NCBI RefSeq assembly: GCF_001613305.1
Contig: NZ_BDCC01000080.1
Span: 1 to 50,855 of the forward strand
From: Nocardia vaccinii NBRC 15922
Lineage (GTDB): Bacteria > Actinomycetota > Actinomycetes > Mycobacteriales > Mycobacteriaceae
DNA length: 50,855 nucleotides
Reading direction: 5' to 3'
The stretch's first letter is position 1. Each line of letters opens with the position of its first letter. The translations under genes and the position numbers were made by a program. Under the pieces are notes generated by a model. It saw nothing but the letters and a program-made list of their open reading frames with translations, was not told where the DNA came from and searched no databases. Shown piece by piece: positions 1 to 21,479 of the stretch.

Positions 1-23
1 ACTAGCCGCGGGCACACGTCCAC

Positions 24-341
24 TCAGGACACCGGGGATCTGGCGTAGGTGAATCGCGTGTCGACCGTGACGATGTCGGCCAGCGTCAACAGCGACGCGG
101 GAACCTCCTCGGCGGTGACGAAGTGCTCGAGGCTCGGGACGAAGACCGCGGTCGCGCCGATTCGCCCGACGACGTTGCAGAGGCGTCGGTGCGGTTCGTC
201 GGTGTGGTTGGAGAATGCGACGATTCGCGACAGGTCGTAGCCGAATCGCCGTGCGAGAGAACGGATCTGTTCCTCGTCCCACGGTTGCCGGGTGCCCGAT
301 ACGTCCCGGCGCAGGTATCCGATCGCAATCGGACGGCTCAT
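24..341 (-). CDS. Small serine-resolvase-like protein
   Basis: A 105-residue protein. I start it at the ATG at 341, which follows a GAGGGGTGGG ribosome-binding site; a longer upstream extension is possible but its composition looks non-coding. The N-terminus (IGYLRRDVSG, then residues resembling the Q-x-x-L helix) recalls the catalytic N-domain of serine recombinases, but the usual Y-x-R-V-S arrangement is altered and there is no DNA-binding C-domain, since family members usually exceed 180 residues. I therefore expect no recombinase activity; a structural or regulatory derivative is more likely. It is divergent from the XRE/DUF397 pair. The family assignment is inference from fold-like similarity. 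Confidence 0.55.
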   Translation of the reverse strand: MSRPIAIGYLRRDVSGTRQPWDEEQIRSLARRFGYDLSRIVAFSNHTDEPHRRLCNVVGRIGATAVFVPSLEHFVTAEEVPASLLTLADIVTVDTRFTYARSPVS

Positions 342-616
342 CGGGCCGCCCACCCCTCGATGTCGTCGCCAGCCGGTCTGGACAGCCGCTCTCCACCGGC
401 GGCGACGAACGATCGAACGACCTCCGCGGGAAGTAGATCCACCGTCGCTCCCGAAGCGAAGTGCGGACACCTGTGCTGACCTGAAAACCGTTGTGGCAAT
501 TCGTACATCACAACCTTCGCTCTCGTGCGGCCCCCTGGGCTGAAGGGCGCCCCGACCACGCATGACGAGACAGGCCGTGAACGGCCGGGGAGCCTGTTCT
601 ATGTTGCCGATGTCCC

Positions 617-1453
617 ATGGTGCATTCAAGGCGTTTCTATGATGCCTTCATGCGACGCGAACGACTCATCGACGCCCGGAAAGCCGTCGGGCTCAACCAA
701 GAACAGATTGCCGAACTGGTCGGTGTGGACCGCACCACCATCGGAAAATGGGAGCGCGGCGACTCCACCCCGCAACCCAACCAGCGCGGGGCATACGCCG
801 AGGCCCTGGGGGTGGAGCTGCAAGAGCTCAGCGCGATGCTGACCAGTATGCCGCAGGGCGACGGCGAGATGCCAGCCTGGTTGAGCACCTATCTCGGAAT
901 GGAGCAGTCCGCGACCAGGATCGCCTCCTACGAACCACGATGCGTTTACGGGCTGCTGCAGACGCCCGCGTATGTCGAGGACATCGTCAGCCACGTCAGC
1001 TACAACGGCGTGTCCGCGGCATATATCGCCCGAACCGTCGAGACCCGGCTGATCCGGCAGAAGCGTGTCCGCTCCGGCGAGGTGCAGCTCAGCCTGGTAC
1101 AGCCCGAGTCGGCGCTGCGCCTACGGATCGGCACTCCCGACGTTATGGCGGAACAACTTTCGACCATGGTGGAACTGTCCCGGCTGCCGAACGTCACCCT
1201 CCGGATCACCCGATACGAGGCCGGGCAGTACGAAGCGCGGCGGCTGGGCGCGTTCTGCGTCATGTCCCACCCCTGGGGTACGCCGCAGGTTCACATCGAA
1301 GGCTACGGAGGCGGACGCTTCATCACCGACGCCGAGGAGGTTCAGTACTTTCAAGGTGTGTACGACCATGCCGCGAACCGAATCGCACTGTCCCCCAGTG
1401 AATCCCGGAAGTTCATCACTGGCCTGGCAAAGGAATGGAGCAATAGACGATGA
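617..1453 (+). CDS. XRE-family regulator with DUF5753 domain
   Basis: A 278-residue DNA-binding regulator. An N-terminal helix-turn-helix lies at about residues 15-70 (IDARKAVGLNQEQIAELVGV, then TIGKWERG), and the rest matches the DUF5753 domain (YEPRCVYGLLQTPAYVEDIV, later VQYFQGVYDHAANRIAL). This WhiJ-like architecture is abundant in filamentous actinomycetes, where such proteins usually act with a small DUF397 partner in developmental or antibiotic control; some pairs have been described as toxin-antitoxin-like. The stop codon overlaps the start of the DUF397 gene by 4 bp, so the two should be translationally coupled. The start is uncertain: the ATG at 650 would remove 11 residues and neither start has a strong ribosome-binding site. 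Confidence 0.9.
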   Translation: MVHSRRFYDAFMRRERLIDARKAVGLNQEQIAELVGVDRTTIGKWERGDSTPQPNQRGAYAEALGVELQELSAMLTSMPQGDGEMPAWLSTYLGMEQSATRIASYEPRCVYGLLQTPAYVEDIVSHVSYNGVSAAYIARTVETRLIRQKRVRSGEVQLSLVQPESALRLRIGTPDVMAEQLSTMVELSRLPNVTLRITRYEAGQYEARRLGAFCVMSHPWGTPQVHIEGYGGGRFITDAEEVQYFQGVYDHAANRIALSPSESRKFITGLAKEWSNRR

Positions 1454-1650
1454 ACAACACCGATCTGACCTGGCGGGTATCGACCTTCTCGGACAACGGA
1501 ACCTGTGTCGAGGTGGCGGTGACCCCCGACGGCGGTGCGCTGGTACGCAATTCGAACGCGCGTGAGGCCGGGACACTCACGTTCACCCAGGCAGAGATGG
1601 CCGCATGGGTCAAGGGAATCAAAGCGGGCGAGTTCGACGACTGGGCGTAG
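1450..1650 (+). CDS. DUF397 protein, partner of the XRE regulator
   Basis: A 66-residue protein of the DUF397 family. It shows the family's usual pattern: an N-terminal TWR-S-FS-N-GTCVEVAV segment, a central LVRNSN (usually VRDS) and a C-terminal FTQAEMAAWVKGIKAGEFD. It overlaps the upstream DUF5753 regulator by an ATGA, which is the typical arrangement. Related pairs in Streptomyces modulate the XRE partner through protein contact; that role is inferred here from family and position. No signal peptide or membrane segment is present, so it should be cytoplasmic. Confidence 0.9.
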   Translation: MNNTDLTWRVSTFSDNGTCVEVAVTPDGGALVRNSNAREAGTLTFTQAEMAAWVKGIKAGEFDDWA

Positions 1651-1997
1651 GTTCCCCCGCCCATGGGCTGCGCCCCGGCGCGCCGGGGCACCATCGGGCG
1701 CCGGAACCCGATGCACGACGGTGGGCCACCTCACACCGGAACCGGTACGTATGATCCGCATCCGCCCGACGGCGACCGCGCAGCAAGCCGAACACGACGG
1801 TTCACCCACGCACGCCCGCTCGATCGGACGCCCGCACACGTTGTGATCCGGCTTTCCAGGCCCCCCGGGATGTGACACGCATTGCAGGCCCGTAACGAGG
1901 CCGGGCCCAGGAAACATACTGTCCGTGTGGACCAGGACGGGAATGCGGAGCCACGTGGTCGCGCGACCACGTCCGATTCCGGCATTCGGGGGGACCG
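1651..1997. other. Intergenic region with a GC palindrome
   Basis: No convincing gene. Just after the DUF397 stop there is a perfect palindrome, GCCCCGGCGCGCCGGGGC (1672-1689), able to form a 7-bp stem with a CGCG loop. It may be a weak factor-assisted terminator because no T-run follows. The rest presumably carries the promoter of the DUF3089 lipoprotein gene, but I could not pick out its elements. Confidence 0.4.
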
Positions 1998-3308
1998 ATG
2001 ACACCGAATCGCGAACGCACCGCGCGCGCTCCGCGGTGGCGGCGGCTGGCCGGGATGGTTACCGGATTCGCGCTGCTGGCCGGCGCGGGGCTCACCGCCG
2101 CCTGCGACGCGACGAGCACCGCGGAACCGCTCGCGCAGCCGGTGTGGCTGTGCCGACCGGGTATGGCCGACAATCCCTGCAACCAGGACCGGTTCGGATC
2201 TCCGCAGGTGCCGGGACAGACGTTCACGGTCCGGCGTCCGCAATCGCACACCCGCACCGATCTGGACAGCACGGTCCTCGCACGCGAAGGCGGCGCCACG
2301 GTCGAACAGCTGCCCACTCCGAGCCGTCCGGCGGTGGACTGCTTCTACGTGTACCCGACCGTCGATCCGGTGGCGAATCCGCTCGACCAGAGCGGGAATC
2401 AGCCGCCGAAGCCGACCGATATCGAGATCGATACGACCTTTGCGCAGGTCGGGCGGCTGATCAGCGACTGCCGCATGTTCGTGCCGAACTATCGGCAATT
2501 GCCGATGCCGCAGGTGTTCGGCCGGAACAGCGGTGTCCTGGACTTCTCACGCGGGGCCGGGGACGTCGAACAGGCCTGGGACCAGTACTGGGCGCACGAC
2601 AACATCGATCCCACCACCGGCCGCCACCGTGGGGTGCTGCTACTGGGCCACTCCCAGGGCAGCTATGTCCTGCAGACCCTGATTCAGCAGCGCATCGAGG
2701 GAAATCAGCGGATGCGCGCACACCTGATCAGCGCGATCCTGCTCGGCGCGAACACCATCGTGCCCATCGGCCGGGACCGCGGCGCGAACGATGCCGGCTC
2801 CACCTTCCGCGACCTGCCGATCTGCACCCGCAGTGGGTCGACCGCGCCGCTGCCGACCGGTTGTGTGGTCGCGTTCTCGACCTACCGCCAGTCGCCCGGG
2901 AAGCTGCTGCCCACGACCGCCCGGTTCGGCCGCACCGACCGCACCCACCAGGTCGCCTGCGTCAACCCCGCGGCCCTGCTCCGCGGCGCACCGACGTCCG
3001 CGACGACCCCGGTGACCGCCGAACTGCCCACCACGACGGTGACCCAGCACTGGACCGGGCGGCCGTTCGACACCGGATTCGCGCGTTATCCCGGTGCGCT
3101 GACCGCACGGTGTACCGGCGGCATGGACGCCGAGGGCACCGCACACTGGCTGCAGATCGGCGGCGACACCGGACTCGCCCGCCCGACCAGCGGAGCCGGC
3201 CTGGGGCTGCACATGGACGACTGGCAGTTCGCACAGGACGACCTGGACGCGCTGGCGGTGGCCCAGAGCAAGGCATGGCTGGCGACCCACACCGGCCCGC
3301 ACGTCTAG
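1998..3308 (+). CDS. DUF3089 alpha/beta-hydrolase lipoprotein
   Basis: A 436-residue secreted lipoprotein. Residues 1-36 form a lipoprotein signal with an arginine-rich n-region, a hydrophobic core and the lipobox L-T-A-A-C, with Cys36 as the lipidation site. The mature part matches DUF3089: VWLCRPGMADNPC near residue 49, DCFYVYPTVDP near 114, and the nucleophile elbow LLLGHSQGSYVL with Ser219. A C-terminal W-x-x-H-x-x-D-W-like segment (GLHMDDWQFAQDDL) may supply the acid and histidine. The family is common in actinomycetes and lysophospholipase/esterase-like activity is presumed; the substrate is unknown. It stands alone and converges on the VOC gene. Confidence 0.88.
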   Translation: MTPNRERTARAPRWRRLAGMVTGFALLAGAGLTAACDATSTAEPLAQPVWLCRPGMADNPCNQDRFGSPQVPGQTFTVRRPQSHTRTDLDSTVLAREGGATVEQLPTPSRPAVDCFYVYPTVDPVANPLDQSGNQPPKPTDIEIDTTFAQVGRLISDCRMFVPNYRQLPMPQVFGRNSGVLDFSRGAGDVEQAWDQYWAHDNIDPTTGRHRGVLLLGHSQGSYVLQTLIQQRIEGNQRMRAHLISAILLGANTIVPIGRDRGANDAGSTFRDLPICTRSGSTAPLPTGCVVAFSTYRQSPGKLLPTTARFGRTDRTHQVACVNPAALLRGAPTSATTPVTAELPTTTVTQHWTGRPFDTGFARYPGALTARCTGGMDAEGTAHWLQIGGDTGLARPTSGAGLGLHMDDWQFAQDDLDALAVAQSKAWLATHTGPHV

Positions 3309-3348
3309 CCCGATCCTGTTGCCGTACCGGCATTTCGGATATGCCGAC

Positions 3349-3981
3349 TCACTCGGCGAGCGTCTCCCACTCGAAGCCGTCCGGATCGGTGAACGTCCCG
3401 AGCCCGCCGCCGAGGACCACCCGATGCGATCCGGAGCCTTCCGGGGAGACACCCGCGTCCTTGGCGGCGGCGCGCCGCCCGTAGAGGGCCAGCTTGATGG
3501 AGGATGCCGGGGCGGCGAACTCGACGTATTTACTGCCGAATCCCTTCGCGACCGTCAGACCGCGCTCGATGTAGAACTGCTTGGTCGCCTTCACGTCGTC
3601 GACGCCGAGCAGGACGACGAAATCGTCCACCGTGCGGGTGGCTGTGCCGGAGTCCTTCTTCGCGGAGGTGGCGATCTTCCAGAGCGTCCCGTCCGGAGCC
3701 TGCACAACCCCGCCGTAGCCCCAGAAACTCTTCTTCGCCGCCTTCACCGTCGTCGCACCGGCCGCGAGCGCGGACTCGAAGTAACTGTCCACCGTGCTCG
3801 GTCCGGAGACCACCAGCGAGAGGGTGAAACCGCGGAACCCGCTGGTCGGCGCGTCGGAGACGCGTACCCGGAGCCGGTCGCCGAGGCCGAAGGCGGCATC
3901 GTAGAACGCCGTGGCCGCCGCGGGATCGGGCGCGGTCAGAATGACGGATTCGATACCGGTTGTGTTCGTGGTGATGTTCAT
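3349..3981 (-). CDS. Two-domain VOC (glyoxalase/bleomycin-resistance) protein
   Basis: A 210-residue vicinal-oxygen-chelate protein with two tandem beta-alpha-beta-beta-beta halves: residues 5-105 (ESVILTAPDPAAATAFYDAA ... VVQAPDGTLWKI) and 115-210 (VLLGVDDVKATKQFYIERGL ... FTDPDGFEWETLAE). The start at 3981 is chosen because it opens the first VOC strand and avoids overlap with the CorA gene; more upstream starts give non-family sequence. The metal-ligand pattern is incomplete in the first half, so catalysis is uncertain. Such proteins serve as lyases, dioxygenases or drug-binding proteins; no neighbour points to a substrate. Confidence 0.85.
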   Translation of the reverse strand: MNITTNTTGIESVILTAPDPAAATAFYDAAFGLGDRLRVRVSDAPTSGFRGFTLSLVVSGPSTVDSYFESALAAGATTVKAAKKSFWGYGGVVQAPDGTLWKIATSAKKDSGTATRTVDDFVVLLGVDDVKATKQFYIERGLTVAKGFGSKYVEFAAPASSIKLALYGRRAAAKDAGVSPEGSGSHRVVLGGGLGTFTDPDGFEWETLAE

Positions 3982-4102
3982 ATCGATGACGCTATTCGCG
4001 GACCTGTGACCAGAGCTTCTCGATTCCTGACCGGTCCGCGCGGGACGGGCGCCGGATCCCGGCCCAGCCGGGAACCGGCCACTACGGGTTAGCATCCAGC
4101 CT

Positions 4103-5179
4103 GTGCCCAGCATGCCGCAGTTCCCGTTCCGAGGTCTCCGACGGACCATCCCCGCCGCACGCCCCCGGATCCCGGTGCCGACGGCGCGGGCCATCGTGGA
4201 CTGCGCGGTCTATCGGGACGGACGCCGGCTGCCGGGCCGATTCACCCACGCCGCGGCGCTGGAGAACGTGCGGGAGAAGGGTTCGGGATTCGTCTGGGTG
4301 GGCCTGCACGAACCCGACGACGCGCAGATGGCCGACGTGGCGCACATCTTCGGCCTGCACGAACTGGCCGCCGAGGATGCGGTGCAGGCGCACAACCGCC
4401 CCAAACTCGAACGCTACGACGACGTGCTGATCCTGATCCTGCGCACGGTGAAGTACGTCGAGCACCAGCGCAACGCGGTCAGCGAGATCGTGGAGACCGG
4501 CGAGATCATGGTCTTCCTCGGACCCGATTTCGTGATCACGGTCCGACACGGCGAGCACACCGGCCTGGCCGGGGTTCGCCACGACCTCGAGGACCGGCCC
4601 GAGCGGCTGGCGCTGGGGCCGAGTACCGTCCTGCACGCGGTCGCCGATCACGTCGTGGACTCCTATGTGGTGGTGACCGGGGAGATCGAGGAGGACGTGG
4701 ACGAGATGGAGGAGGAGATCTTCAGCCCGCGCAGCCGCGTCACCATCGAGGCCGGCTATCAGCTCAAACGCGAGGTGGTCGAGTTGCGGCGCGCGGTCGC
4801 GCCGCTGGCGCTGCCGCTGCAACTGCTCAGCCACGAGTCGAATCTGCCGCTGCCCAAGGAGATTCGGCGTTATTTCCGGGATGTGGCCGATCACCACACC
4901 GCCGCGGTGGACCGCATCCGCGACTTCGACGAATCGCTCAGCGCATTGATCAACGCCGCGCTGGCGAAGGTGGGCGTGCAGCAGAACACCGATATGCGAA
5001 AGATCTCGGCTTGGGCAGCGATCGCGGCCGTGCCGACCATGATCGCCGGAATCTACGGCATGAACTTCGAGCACATGCCCGAATTGCGTTGGGTCTGGGG
5101 CTATCCGGCGGTAGTCGGGATCATCCTGCTGATCTGCACCGGATTGTTCGTCAACTTCCGGCGCAACAACTGGCTGTGA
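4103..5179 (+). CDS. corA: CorA-family divalent cation transporter
   Basis: A 358-residue inner-membrane Mg2+/Co2+ channel protein. The long N-terminal cytoplasmic domain contains the family segment VWVGLHEPDD and, later, the acidic helix EIEEDVDEMEEEIFSP. Two C-terminal transmembrane helices flank the diagnostic pore motif Y-G-M-N-F (Gly319-Met320-Asn321), and the protein ends in a short basic tail (FRRNNWL), as is usual. Its length fits actinobacterial CorA. The TetR gene follows after a short gap on the same strand, so the two may be co-transcribed. The gene name is given by family; specificity for Mg2+ over Co2+ or Ni2+ is not visible. Confidence 0.92.
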   Translation: MPSMPQFPFRGLRRTIPAARPRIPVPTARAIVDCAVYRDGRRLPGRFTHAAALENVREKGSGFVWVGLHEPDDAQMADVAHIFGLHELAAEDAVQAHNRPKLERYDDVLILILRTVKYVEHQRNAVSEIVETGEIMVFLGPDFVITVRHGEHTGLAGVRHDLEDRPERLALGPSTVLHAVADHVVDSYVVVTGEIEEDVDEMEEEIFSPRSRVTIEAGYQLKREVVELRRAVAPLALPLQLLSHESNLPLPKEIRRYFRDVADHHTAAVDRIRDFDESLSALINAALAKVGVQQNTDMRKISAWAAIAAVPTMIAGIYGMNFEHMPELRWVWGYPAVVGIILLICTGLFVNFRRNNWL

Positions 5180-5195
5180 GCAGCGGGAGATGTCG

Positions 5196-5759
5196 ATGAC
5201 CGAACCCCGCCCGGCCGCGCGGCGCTCGGACGCCGAACGCAACCGCACCCGCATCCTGGACGTCGCGCGCGACGCGCTGGCCACCTCGGGCGATGTCAGC
5301 CTGCACGCCATCGCCAAACGAGCGGGCGTCGGGCAGGGCACGCTGTACCGGCACTTCCCGACCCGGGAGGCGCTGGTACTCGCGGTCTACCGGCAGGACG
5401 TGGGCGAGCTGGTCGACGCCGCGGACGCGCTGCTCGCCGAGTACGAACCGTGGGATGCGTTGTCCCGCTGGCTCGTTCGCCTCGCCGACTTCGGCCGGGT
5501 CAAGCACGGCCTCGCCGATGTGCTGCAGACCGCCACCCGCGCCGCGCTCTCGGACGAGCACTACCAACCGGTGATCGACGCGATCGACCGGCTGCTGCGC
5601 GCCTGCCGGGCGGCCGGGCGGGTGCGCCCGGACATCGAGGCCGAGGAACTGCTGCTCCTGGTCGGATTTCTGTGGCAGAGCCAGCAGGACGCCGCGTGGG
5701 AGCAACGCTCCCGGCGCATGCTGGCCGTGGTGCTGGACGGTTTGAACACCCTGGGGTGA
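5196..5759 (+). CDS. TetR-family transcriptional regulator
   Basis: A 187-residue regulator. The N-terminal helix-turn-helix is clear: RNRTRILDVARDALA, then VSLHAIAKRAGVGQGTLYRH, F and PTREAL. The C-terminal ligand-binding helices are of the SbtR-like type seen in many actinobacterial TetR proteins. I choose the ATG at 5196 because GGGAG (5185-5189) lies at a good distance; the ATG at 5190 abuts it. It sits between corA and the NRPS operon. Either could be its target, but no clear palindromic operator was found in the gap before the next gene, so the target is open. Confidence 0.9.
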   Translation: MTEPRPAARRSDAERNRTRILDVARDALATSGDVSLHAIAKRAGVGQGTLYRHFPTREALVLAVYRQDVGELVDAADALLAEYEPWDALSRWLVRLADFGRVKHGLADVLQTATRAALSDEHYQPVIDAIDRLLRACRAAGRVRPDIEAEELLLLVGFLWQSQQDAAWEQRSRRMLAVVLDGLNTLG

Positions 5760-5877
5760 AATTCTGCCCACCCTCAGGGCGCGGGAGTCATCACGAGGGG
5801 TGCTGTCGACGGGGCGTCCGGCCGAGGAGATTGGAGATATGCACTCCGCTCCGTCCCAGCCCAGAGGGGAATCGACC

Positions 5878-6333
5878 ATGCCGACCAGGACCGCACCGCA
5901 CGCCGACCACCCGCACATCGTCCCCGTGCCGCGGGCCGTGCCCGAGGTCGATCCGAACGCTGTCGTGCGGTCCGGGGGCGGCTGCGATCTCACCGTCGGC
6001 GAACTGGACAGCTGGTCCAATCGCCTGGCCCGACTCCTGCTGCAGGACGGCGCGGGACCCGGCACCCGCATCGTGATCGCCATCGACGCCCCGATCGAGG
6101 AACTCGTCGCCGAACGTGCGGTGACCAAGATCGGCGGCATCGCGGTGCACGACAGCCAACTGCCCGCGTGCGGGACGCATCGAGGAATCACCACCCGGCA
6201 GTCCCGACGCCGAACGGACAGTATAATCGAGTGGCTGGTCCTCGATGACCGCACGACGCTGCGACGCTATCTGTCCGGTTCGGACGCGCCGCTCGGTACG
6301 ACCGATCATCCGGTGCTGCGCCGGACCGCCTGA
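5878..6333 (+). CDS. Stand-alone N-lobe fragment of an NRPS adenylation domain
   Basis: A 151-residue protein that aligns with the beginning of the A domains of the NRPS encoded just downstream. Shared landmarks are VDPNAVV, LTVGELDSWSNRLARLLL (A2: MTYGELDAWSNRFARMLL), VTKIGG, then IIEWLVLDDRTTLRRYL (A2: TIDWLLLDDLSTIRR) and SDAPL (A2: SDAPI). It ends before the ATP-binding TSGSTG core, and the segment between the core-A2-like and DW-L-LDD parts is about ten residues shorter. It cannot adenylate by itself. The reading frame is intact, with an AGGGGA ribosome-binding site before the ATG at 5878; an ATG at 5839 with GGAG is an alternative. It may be a retained scaffold or interaction piece, or a duplication remnant. 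Confidence 0.65.
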   Translation: MPTRTAPHADHPHIVPVPRAVPEVDPNAVVRSGGGCDLTVGELDSWSNRLARLLLQDGAGPGTRIVIAIDAPIEELVAERAVTKIGGIAVHDSQLPACGTHRGITTRQSRRRTDSIIEWLVLDDRTTLRRYLSGSDAPLGTTDHPVLRRTA

Positions 6334-6509
6334 CCCGGCCCTCTCGGATGCCCCAACCGAATATCCGGGGAGGTGCAACCGAACCACATCCACCGCACAT
6401 CTCTTGCCGCGCAACGATTCCCGAGTGACTCGTCGCGATGCGAACACGCCGCGCCGCGTCCCGGCATTCATCCCGTGACCCGGCCGACGGCAGAATCCAG
6501 GAACTCAGC

Positions 6510-19615
<13,106 letters not shown>

Positions 19616-19616
<1 letters not shown>

Positions 19617-20596
19617 TGAATTCCGGACACGGAGTCCTGGTCGAGGGCATCGAGAAATCCTTCGGCGAGGTGACCGCGTTGCGCGGCATCAGTTTCACCG
19701 CGGAACCGGGCGAAGTGCTCGGCATCCTCGGGCCGAACGGCGCGGGTAAGACCACGACCGTCAACGTGCTGTCCACGCTGATCGCGCCGGACCGCGGACG
19801 CGCCCGGGTCGCCGGACACGACGTGGTCGCCGATCCCACCGCGGTGCGGCGATCCATCATGCTGACCGGGCAGTACGCCGCCTTGGACGATATGCTCAGC
19901 GGTTTCGAGAATCTGGTGATGTTCGGCAGGCTGATGGGCCTGCGCAAACGCGCCGCCCGTGCCCGCGCGCAGGAGCTGATCGGCGAATTCGACCTCACCG
20001 CCGCGGCGGGACGCAAGGTGGGCACCTATTCCGGCGGTATGCGGCGGCGGATCGATATCGCCTGCGGACTGGTCGTGCGGCCCGAGGTGGTGTTCCTCGA
20101 CGAGCCCACCACCGGCCTGGACCCACGCAGCCGCCAGAGTGTGTGGGATCTGGTGTCGGACTTCAAGAATGCGGGCATCACGACCCTGCTCACCACGCAG
20201 TACCTCGAGGAGGCCGACGCGCTCAGCGATCGGATCATCGTCATCGATCACGGCGTGGTGATCGCCCAGGGCACCGCCGACGAACTCAAATCCCGTACCG
20301 GAGGCAGTTATTGCGAAGTGGTGCCCGTCCAGGCGGCGGATCTGCCCGCCCTCACCGACGCGCTGTCCGGGCTGCTGCCGCCGGAGTTCCGCCTCCCGGT
20401 CGAATCGGACCGGATCGCCATTCCCGCCCCCGACGGACATCGCACCCTCGCCGAGGTCCTTCGCCGGATCGATGCCACCGGACTCGACGTGGTCGACATC
20501 GCCCTGCGCAGACCTTCGCTCGACGAGGTATTCCTGCAGCTCACCGGCCACCCTGCCACCGAGGTTGCGGCCGAGCCCGCGGAGGTGACCGTATGA
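19616..20596 (+). CDS. DrrA-like ABC transporter ATPase
   Basis: A 326-residue ATP-binding subunit of a daunorubicin-resistance-type exporter. Visible motifs: Walker A GPNGAGKTTT (near residue 39), Q-loop TGQYAALDD, signature YSGGMRRRIDIA (the Drr-type variant of LSGGQ), Walker B VVFLDEPTTGLD, and the switch region LTTQYLEEAD. The C-terminal extension (RRPSLDEVFLQLTG) is typical of the DrrA family. Its start codon overlaps the NRPS stop by one base (TGATG), with GGAGG upstream, so it is translationally coupled to the NRPS. It very likely powers export of the NRPS product with the two permeases that follow. Confidence 0.95.
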
Positions 20597-20664
20597 CCGG
20601 GCCGCGAGCCATCGTCCGCACGGCGATCGCCACGGAGCCCGAGCGCGCCGAGGTGACGTCATGA
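20593..20664 (+). CDS. 23-codon coupling mini-ORF between ATPase and permease
   Basis: The ATPase stop overlaps an ATG (ATGA at 20593-20596) that opens a 23-codon frame, and this frame's stop overlaps the permease ATG (ATGA at 20661-20664). The GGAGGTGACC just before 20593 is a good ribosome-binding site, and GAGGTGACG lies before the permease start. Ribosomes could therefore pass along the chain by termination-reinitiation. The peptide itself (starts MTGPRAIVR) has no recognisable domain. It could instead be a chance frame in a 64-bp spacer. Confidence 0.4.
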   Translation: MTGPRAIVRTAIATEPERAEVTS

Positions 20665-21479
20665 CCGCGCAGATCTGGCTGGCGCGCGCGAGCGCCACGC
20701 CGCGACGGACACAGCAGTGGTGGGTGCTGACCATCCGGATGATCGTTCCCGCACTGCAATCCGGCGAACTGCTGACCTCGATCCTGGCGCCCGCCGCCTT
20801 CACCGCCAGCTTCTACATTCCGCTGAAGACGATCATGTCTTTCACCGGAACCGGATTCAGCAGCTACGCCCAGTTCATGATGCCGCTGGTGATCCTGCAG
20901 GCATCGGCGTTCACGGCGGTCTCGGCCGCGTTCCGCGCGGCGAGCGACGCGGTCGCCGGACTCAACCGGCGATTCGGCTCGATGCCGATCGGCCCGCTGA
21001 TTCCGGCCTCGGCGCGGTTGTGCGGCAACCTCTTCCGGTTGTCGATCGCGCTCGCGGCAGCGCTGGTCTGCGGATACGTCATCGGCTTCCGGTTCTATCT
21101 CGGCACCGCGCGGACGGTCGAATTCCTGTTGTTCTCGATACTGATCGGGATGGCGTTGATCCTGGGCGCCGATGTCATCGGCACCGTCTCGCGCAGCCCG
21201 GAGACGACCGCGCAAGCGCTGGTGCTGCCGCCGCTGATCTTCGGAATGCTCTCCACCGGCCTGGCCCCGGCAACCCAATTCCCGTCCTGGGTCCAGCCTT
21301 TCGTACGCAACCAACCGGTATCGCAGTGGGCGTCGGGACTGCGCGCACTGGCCGGGGACCGCTGGCCGCACGGCGACCCGGTGAGCATCCCGATGATGAC
21401 TCCCCCGATCGTGTGGGCGGCCGCGATTCTCGTTTTCTGCCTGGGGTTTTCGATCCGTCTCGGCAAAGGAAGAGCATGA
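20661..21479 (+). CDS. ABC-2 type permease, DrrB-like (first permease)
   Basis: A 272-residue integral membrane protein of the ABC-2/DrrB family with about six hydrophobic segments, for example residues 38-60, 75-95, the paired helices around LFRLSIALAAALVCGYVIGF, the stretch LLFSILIGMALILGADVIG, and a C-terminal helix ending FCLGFSIRLGKGRA. The family-typical late segment (FIFGMLSTGLAPATQFPSW-like, then PFVRNQPVSQW) is present; it resembles the FVP-LP-W...NP motif of drug exporters. It overlaps the second permease by ATGA. With the ATPase it should form the exporter of the NRPS product. Confidence 0.9.
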   Translation: MTAQIWLARASATPRRTQQWWVLTIRMIVPALQSGELLTSILAPAAFTASFYIPLKTIMSFTGTGFSSYAQFMMPLVILQASAFTAVSAAFRAASDAVAGLNRRFGSMPIGPLIPASARLCGNLFRLSIALAAALVCGYVIGFRFYLGTARTVEFLLFSILIGMALILGADVIGTVSRSPETTAQALVLPPLIFGMLSTGLAPATQFPSWVQPFVRNQPVSQWASGLRALAGDRWPHGDPVSIPMMTPPIVWAAAILVFCLGFSIRLGKGRA

